Positions 57,986-64,000 of a DNA stretch of 64,000 nt are shown in pieces; positions within the stretch are counted from its first letter, which is position 1, and each line of letters begins with the position of its first letter. A program made the translations under genes and the position numbers. The notes under the pieces were generated by a model that worked only from the letters and a program-made list of their open reading frames with translations, ran no database searches and had not been told where the DNA came from. The stretch comes from Microstegium vimineum (lineage: Eukaryota; Streptophyta; Magnoliopsida; Poales; Poaceae): contig CM039122.1 of the NCBI GenBank assembly GCA_022036555.1, positions 53,580,693 through 53,644,692 on the forward strand, in the 5' to 3' direction.

Positions 57986-59856
57986 GGAAGCGCGCTCATG
58001 CACCCCATCCCGTCACTGGAACCTGGACAAGGAAAGGATAACATGTCCTCTAGCTCTCTATTTTCTTTTCGTTCCAATATAAAAAATGACTATAATTTTT
58101 TTTAAACAACTTATAATTTGGAACGAATTGGTAATATTTAGCTGACTAATAGTTCAGTGCCTATTAACTCAGTGATATTTGGATCCACTAACAAAAATGA
58201 GATGCATTGGTGGTTTATGTCACTTATTTACTTGAATTTATCAATCATGTTTATTAATTATCTTAGAAATTCGCGTCTGAAAATAATTGGACATTGATTT
58301 TTTTTTAGTTTTTCAAACGACCTTTATGGGAAACAACCAAAATGAAAGTTATAGATCTCGAAAAGTTATGAAACTTTGTAGTTGATAACTTTTCATTTGA
58401 AATCATCTTGGTCGGCTGATTTCGGATGATTGAATAGTGTTCTGTGAGAGAGAATAATCTGAAACAAGTTGAAAGTAACTCAAGCGAACAATAAGCTAGA
58501 GAACAAGAGATAAATTTAGTAGTAGTATCTAGTATAGTTCAAGTTGTCATATATTAAGTTTTTAACGATCCAATAATTCAGCCCCTTCTCCTCTTGGGCC
58601 AACATCAATTTTCTTTAACAGCCTTTTGGTGGGCACGACGCACGAGAGGCTATGGCGAGAGGGAGATCATCGTCGGACTAAAAGAGAGGAATTGTTGCAA
58701 GTTGCAACAACACGTACACTACTCTCCATGCAGGCAGGAAAAGGGAGCTAATTAAGGGTGCATCAAAAGGAATGAATTAGAGGAGGCTTGACATGAGAAG
58801 GCCGTAAATATCATATAGGAAAGCTAACCTTTTGGTTTCCATCGAGAAGATATCCAATTTCTTCTCGATTAATAAGCTAGCGTCCGTTGGGACTTTCAAG
58901 AGATGTCATCTCAACCGGCCAAAACTTATATATTACTTCGTTCCTTCAACAACACGCAGTACATGTACCGTATTATTTAGACACGTATGGACAGAAGGGA
59001 GCAGTAAATCTGAGAAAAGAAGAATCACTAATGAAGAGAAGATCACGTATAATGTTGTCCCAGTTACAATCCATTCTATTACAGCAGCACATAAACTTTC
59101 ACAACAGTAGTGCTATTGTTATTGGCAAAAGCACCCTAATTAATAATGTTCTTGTTCTAAGCTAAGCAACATGCCGTGCTGAGACAGTGAGACTCTACTT
59201 TTGAAGTGGCGAATATATATGTAGTGAGTGAGATGGGATCCAGTCAGCCAGAGTATAATAAACAAAGAGAATAAAAGAAAGTACGTGTAGCCTTCCACCT
59301 CCACGCAGCTGCACTCCTTGTCCGCGGTATACGTTGGCTCGCGCTGTGGCCTTTCTCGACAGGTGTTGTTTCATCATACGGGAATGATTGACACTTGTCC
59401 GGCCACTATGGTACAGGAAAATATACAATACATACCGTATACGCGAGCCACTTTTCTTGCGTTCCAGCCCAAAAGGAACCTCTCTGCTTTCCTCAAAGAA
59501 GGCGAGGTACTACTGGTAGTGTGGTCTCGGAGCTTGGAATGCTGATCTGTGCATGGTGATCGAGAAGGAAACTGCAGCTCCATTGGCCATTCATTCGGCC
59601 TGCATCTGCATGGACCATCCTATTCCTACCACGTAGTCTGCGGCGCGACCAACCAGGCGCAGCTCCGGATCGGAGCACCACGGCGAGGGCACTCTCTCTC
59701 TCCTTTCAGTTTCCAAGCGATATGATATGGTCTCCCGTGCCGTGCGTGGTCGCCAACTCAACATGCATGCACTGATCGATGCATGCACGCCGCTCCCGGC
59801 TCGTCGATGGATCGGAATAGTAGAGAATACGTAGTATGTACGGAGTATATGTACTA
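57986..59856. other. Intergenic region with a CACTA-like remnant
   Basis: No gene seen. At about 58310-58420 the words AATGAAAGTT, AACTTTGTAGTT and TTTCATTTGAAATCATCTTG repeat, in opposite orientation, the interior of the CACTA element at 18110-18340. No CACTA ends were found here. GATC- and GCATGC-rich sequence around 59690-59810 holds nothing supported. Confidence 0.45.
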
Positions 59857-60115
59857 CTCCCTCCATCTCAAATTACAAGTCATTCCAAGAATCTTGGAGA
59901 GTCAAAACATCTCAAATTTGACTAAAATTATAGACAAAACTATAAAGATTTATAACATCAAATAGATATACTATGAAAATATAATTGATAACAAATCTAA
60001 TGATACTTATTTGATATCATAAATATTATTATATTGTTATATAAGTTTGGTCAAACTTGAGAAACTTTGACTCTCCAAGATTCTTAGAATGACTTACAAT
60101 TTAAAATGAAAAGAG
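59857..60115. mobile_element. Stowaway MITE (259 bp)
   Basis: Starts CTCCCTCCATCTCAAATTAC. The right arm repeats it inverted (GTAATTTG-type end, GAAAAGAG), with the long complementary stretch TTGGAGAGTCAAA / TTTGACTCTCCAA further in. TA flanks both sides. A classic Tc1/mariner-derived Stowaway hairpin element. Confidence 0.85.
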
Positions 60116-60507
60116 TAGTATAATTAGCAACTGCTAATGTCAAGCATCGATATCGTCCATCGAACTATATACTACCATCGCAGAAATACTATAGTTAAGG
60201 AGTAGAATATAGCTCTCTACTAATTCGATGAAGAAGAAACTTCACTCTCTTGTAATATTTAAGAACATATCCGAGAACCAAGATATGCCCCTTTATATTC
60301 TATACATTTTTTCTATAAGACACTTGTCTAATAAAGTTATCGTTGAGTAGATTTTCAAAAGACTAGTAGTTATTGTCAAGAGAAAAATAAAAGAACATCG
60401 AACCTTTGAAAGGGAGAGTGTGCACGCACATAAAAGCATGCAGACGCACAATCGATATCCTAATGCGTATACTCTTAGGCCAGGCTCCGCGTAGATTTCA
60501 TATCTAC

Positions 60508-60771
60508 TCTCTCTATCCCTGAAAATAAATTTTAAATTTCTGGAGTTATTTTAAGTAATTTTTTTTTGAATTTTGACAAAGTTTTTAAGAAAAAATATTA
60601 AAATTTATGATATTAAATTAGTATATCATTAGATTTACTATAGAATATATTTTCACATGATGATTATTTTAAATCATAGATGTTGTTATATTTTTTTATA
60701 AAATTAATCAAAGTTAAAAAAGTTTGACTGACATACATTATAGGAATTAATTCTTTCAGGAATGGAGGAAG
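60508..60771. mobile_element. Stowaway-like MITE (264 bp), degraded
   Basis: Left end CTCTCTCTATCCCTGAAA, right end TTTCAGGAATGGAGGAAG, inverted and imperfect, flanked by TA. The interior is AT-rich with AAAGTTTGACTG near the right end. Confidence 0.7.
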
Positions 60772-61135
60772 TAGTTTCCAATACATCTATATTTTAAAAT
60801 TAGTGTAGAAAAGTTTCATTTCTATGAAACTCTATTGCTTTGAAACTTTTATCACCTTTCTTTTCATACGATATATTAACATATTTAATATCTATATTAA
60901 ACTTTGATAAAACATACATTGAGACTGCCTTTATAAAACATTATGCACACTCTAGACATGCGCATGGCTTCACATTGATTTCGAGCATACAAAAGATGTT
61001 ATTCGAAAAAAAAAGATACGGAGGCCCACACATCATTTCTGGTATAAAATAGTATAATGCTAGTTGCTACGTGGGTGTTATTCCTAATATATTCTTCGTT
61101 TCTCCTACCAAACTTTGTTGATATATTACGTGCTA

Positions 61136-61355
61136 TCTTCTCCCTCCATTTTAAATTATAATTTATTTGACTTTTTATCTCAAATTTGACCACTCAATCT
61201 CATTCAAAAAAGTTATGTAAACATAGTCAAATTTAAATCATTCTTATAAATTACAACAAAAGAAGTGATATTTTACAAAAAAAAAATTAAATAAAATGAG
61301 TGGTCAAACTTAGAATTTAAAAAGTCAAACAAACTATAATTTAGGACGGAGAGAG
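61136..61355. mobile_element. Stowaway-like MITE (about 220 bp)
   Basis: Left CTCCCTCCATTTTAAATTATA, of which the first bases pair with the right end TATAATTTAGGACGGAGAGAG. Inner arms TTTGACTTTTT and AAAAAGTCAAA also pair. TA lies on the right and TA one or two bases out on the left. Confidence 0.75.
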
Positions 61356-62193
61356 TAGGATGCATAGCTTTAATTTAGTCCGCGGTGAACACAATACGAG
61401 TCCTTTTTGTTTGTCCGAAGACATGTCATTTTTGCTATAAAAGAACACACCAAAAAACATGTTTGAGAAACACTAAGGATCATTGCTTGTACGAACAATA
61501 ATAATAAAAACCACCGAGATTAATCATCGGTGGTTCAGTGTACATATTATATATAGTCGACCTAGGTTTCATTACCAGGTCCGCCCACAACTTTGTCACC
61601 TTTTGGCAAAGAATCAATTCCTCAATGTAACTTCAAGACAGAAAAAGCTAAGAAATCAATGGTTTTGGTAGCCTCATAACTTATTAGCCAATATGAAAAA
61701 AAAATTTGCGCACAATTCAAAACATCGCAAAATGCTGCGGACATATTGTGTGCAATTATTGGATAAAGAACGAATATGAAGGTACTAAGAGGATATTTGA
61801 CTACGTAATTGAGATGATGTTTTTCTTCTTACGTCATTTATGTTTCCCTCTCATCTAGACCACGATTTTAAAACGTCTACTCGCACTTGTACTACAAATG
61901 GGAAGAAAACAGGGCAGAAGCCATCAATGATGTGCGTATAGATCGAATACTAGAATTAGAGTAGGACGTACCACTATTATGAACTTACAAATAAGGACGA
62001 CCTTTGGGAGATACTAGTATGAAATAAGTGGGTCGCATTGTCATTGTACGAGGTAATGGATGGTTGTTAGGATGTCGACATCTCCCATGTACGTATTATA
62101 AGTACCAATCATAATCAAAGAGTGTTCACAAAAAAAAAAAATCATAATCAAAGCCCTCTCAAGCTGTCGAAGGACATGACTCTACATGCTAGC

Positions 62194-62262
62194 TACTCCT
62201 CCCTCTCTCTTTTTATCTATCGCTTCCCTAGCGACACATAAAAAAGGGATAGAGGGAGTAAT
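62194..62262. repeat. Tiny Stowaway-derived inverted repeat
   Basis: TACTCCTCCCTCTCTCTTTT and, about 25 bp later, AAAAAAGGGATAGAGGGAGTA in inverse orientation. It looks like a Stowaway reduced by internal deletion. Confidence 0.45.
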
Positions 62263-62559
62263 TGTAGAGAGAGCACTACATGTAAGCATTTGAGGGGAAA
62301 AGTGTGTTATATATCTCTACTTTCTTTTTTTCCCTCTTTGTCATCTATGCTAAAAAATGTTTTTTTCGGCTGATTTATTTTCTTCATCAAAATCTAGATA
62401 TTATTAGTTACTAATTAAAATCAAACAGCTATACATGGTGACATCAGTGCTTTCCATTTTTGCTACCAACAGAATATAACTCGGTTAATTTGTGTACACC
62501 ATATCAGTAATAATAATATAATAATAGTTAATAAGCAGGTAGCCTCAATGAGAAGCTAA

Positions 62560-62885
62560 GGGCCTGTTTGGTTGCTCTTGGAGAGGGACTAAAGACTTAT
62601 TTTAAGTCCTTTTTAATCTCTTTGAACCAAACACTAGGGACTTAATTAGAGACTTTTTTAGGCTGGGTAGTAGTCTAGGGGTGAGGCTTATGAGGACTTT
62701 TGACCCACAATTGACATCCCTTGCCCTTCATTATTGCCTCCCTTCCCCTACTCCTTGTACCAGGCAGGGGTACAATGATCTTGTTAGGGTGTATTAAATG
62801 ATGTTAAGTCTATACAAGTTCATGAAACCAAATATCAATATAGACTTTTATTAAAGTCTCTATGACTAAAGAACCAAACAGACCG
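62560..62885. mobile_element. Tourist-like MITE (326 bp) upstream of the MADS-box gene
   Basis: Terminal inverted repeats GGGCCTGTTTGGTT and CGGTCTGTTTGGTT (right end inward) with target duplication TAA (62557-62559 and 62886-62888). It lies 273 bp upstream of the MADS start codon, so it sits in the proximal promoter or 5' UTR. Confidence 0.85.
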
Positions 62886-63158
62886 TAAATATGTATAGAG
62901 AAGGACTACTTTGAGCCACTTGGCCACTTGCATCCTCAAATTCGTGCATAGAATTAACCTAATCGGCACTTCTCCCATCCTCTCTTTGTTGGTACATAGC
63001 TGTAGCTGTGAACCACAAGTGGATGCTAGGAACACCTGCCTGCTGCCTCTAGCTAGGCAATTCCATCAGATAGATCGGATCGTCCCGGCCGGCCATCTCC
63101 TTTTTGTTCCTAGCTTGACGGCTAGACTAGATCTGAGAGACACTGAACTGAAGGAAGC
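62886..63158 (+). promoter_or_regulatory. Proximal promoter / 5' UTR of the MADS-box gene
   Basis: 273 bp between the MITE and the start codon. No clear TATA or CArG box could be picked out. The ATG context is GAAGCATGGGG. Confidence 0.4.
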
Positions 63159-63340
63159 ATGGGGAGGGGGAAGATAGTGATAAGGAGGATCGACAACTCG
63201 ACCAGCAGGCAGGTGACCTTCTCTAAGAGGCGGAACGGGCTGCTGAAGAAGGCAAAGGAGCTCTCCATCCTCTGCGATGCGGAGGTTGGCCTCATCATCT
63301 TTTCCAGCACCGGCAGGCTCTACGAGTTCTCCAGCACCAA
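63159..63340 (+). CDS. MADS-box transcription factor, AGL17 clade, exon 1 only
   Basis: MIKC-type DNA-binding regulator; only exon 1 lies in the window and the gene continues beyond 64000. The exon is exactly 182 bp, the usual size for a MIKC first exon, and ends TCCAGCACCAA|GTACGA. It encodes the whole MADS domain: MGRGKIVIRRIDNSTSRQVT, FSKRRNGLLKKAKELSILCD and AEVGLIIFSSTGRLYEFSST. The IVIRRIDNSTSRQVTFSKRR and GLLKKAKELSILCDAEVGL forms match the rice AGL17-like group (OsMADS23/OsMADS57 type, with OsMADS27 differing more), which act in nitrate response, tillering and root growth. Which member this is cannot be told from the MADS domain alone. The frame beyond the donor stops at 63426, confirming an intron. 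Confidence 0.92.
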
Positions 63341-64000
63341 GTACGAATCATTTTGCCTATTTATTAGGCCACTCTCACTAGGCACATCTCTCTCTATATA
63401 TGTTATTACAAATTTCCTACTGATCTGACTTGGTTAAGTTTAACTTTAACAGATCGATCTGTTTAATAAAATATATCTAATCTTCTTCTTTTTTAATCTT
63501 ATATCTAATCTTCTTGTTTCAATGTTTAGCGTAGATGTATGAGATTAAATAAATAGCTGAGGGGCCTATTATATTTTTTTTGCAACTAAGTTTAATTTGA
63601 TTAATAACAAAACATATGTGGTCTCGGGTTTCTTAGTTTCTGTTCTCTTACATAATTAAGGCTAGAGACCAATATTCAGTTTCAGTTATTGCGACATAAT
63701 GAATTATATGTAACCTCATATATAACATGAAAGGGGAGGTTTTGATTTTATTTTTAATGGAATTGCTGTTTCATCACCGTATAAACAAATAAAATGAAGT
63801 AGAATCTATAATATAAAAATCACTACGTACGCAAGCTTACAGGAAATTACTTTTACTAGAGCAATCTGAGCAATGCAAAGTCAGTTGGAAAAAGTTTTAG
63901 TTTTGGGACTTCACTATTAGAATCATAGCAAATGTAAAATGAGAAGAGGTTATATATCACTGTTGACAATGTAAAATGAGAAGAGGTTATGTATATATCA
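63341..64000 (+). other. First intron of the MADS-box gene (open to the right)
   Basis: Starts GTACGAATC. No acceptor joining a K-domain exon is visible before the window ends, so the intron exceeds 660 bp, as is common for AGL17-like genes. A short direct repeat (AATGTAAAATGAGAAGAGG) is seen at about 63931 and 63969. Confidence 0.7.

Noticed and set aside
1..64000. CRISPR arrays, bacterial operons, riboswitches or integrons
   Set aside because: No evenly spaced repeat-spacer arrays or prokaryotic signals; all supported genes have plant features and most have introns.

Overview
The window is nuclear DNA of a grass, probably a panicoid of the maize/sorghum type. This rests on gene structures with GT-AG introns, very GC-rich first exons, abundant Tourist- and Stowaway-type MITEs, CACTA elements and a large Sirevirus-type Copia retrotransposon. 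Species and chromosome cannot be read from the sequence. All exon models are conceptual: splice sites were read by eye and checked for phase and for continuity of the encoded family.

Layout. (1) 1-12252 is a nest of retrotransposons: the 3' part and LTR of a Gypsy-like element, into which a Sirevirus-like Copia element (1227-12252, PBS, PPTs, decayed gag-pol) has inserted; that element carries a 931-bp solo LTR inside its integrase region. (2) 12253-21753 is intergenic DNA with two Tourist-like MITEs, a complete 924-bp non-autonomous CACTA element with GTA target duplication, and a 62-bp-period tandem repeat. (3) 21754-25587 is a nine-exon KT/HAK/KUP potassium transporter gene with one apparent frameshift. 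(4) 25588-31830 is intergenic, with MITE-like and TIR elements. (5) 31831-35622 is an NHL-repeat membrane protein gene. (6) 36283-41000 holds a MITE and a minus-strand, decayed Copia element. (7) 41903-58000 is a compact gene block with strictly alternating strands: FCF2 (-), ALMT (+), an APCB1-like aspartyl protease (-), ORRM1 (+) and an E-class PPR protein (-). (8) 58000-63158 is MITE-rich intergenic DNA leading to (9) exon 1 of an AGL17-clade MADS-box gene, which runs off the right edge.

Functional links. The genes are mostly unrelated housekeeping or transport functions: K+ uptake, vacuolar malate/anion channel, pre-rRNA processing, aspartic proteolysis. The one suggestive pair is ORRM1 (a plastid RNA-editing cofactor in characterised plants) and the PLS/E-class PPR gene lying tail-to-tail 304 bp away, since PLS-class PPR proteins are the site-recognition factors of organelle RNA editing.

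I found no convincing undescribed molecular system. The most unusual structure is a gene-fragment-carrying TIR element inside ORRM1 intron 2, flanked by a near-perfect 182-bp direct duplication, far longer than any normal target-site duplication. Also notable are single-base homopolymer indels in two otherwise intact genes (HAK and NHL), which may be assembly errors or young lesions.
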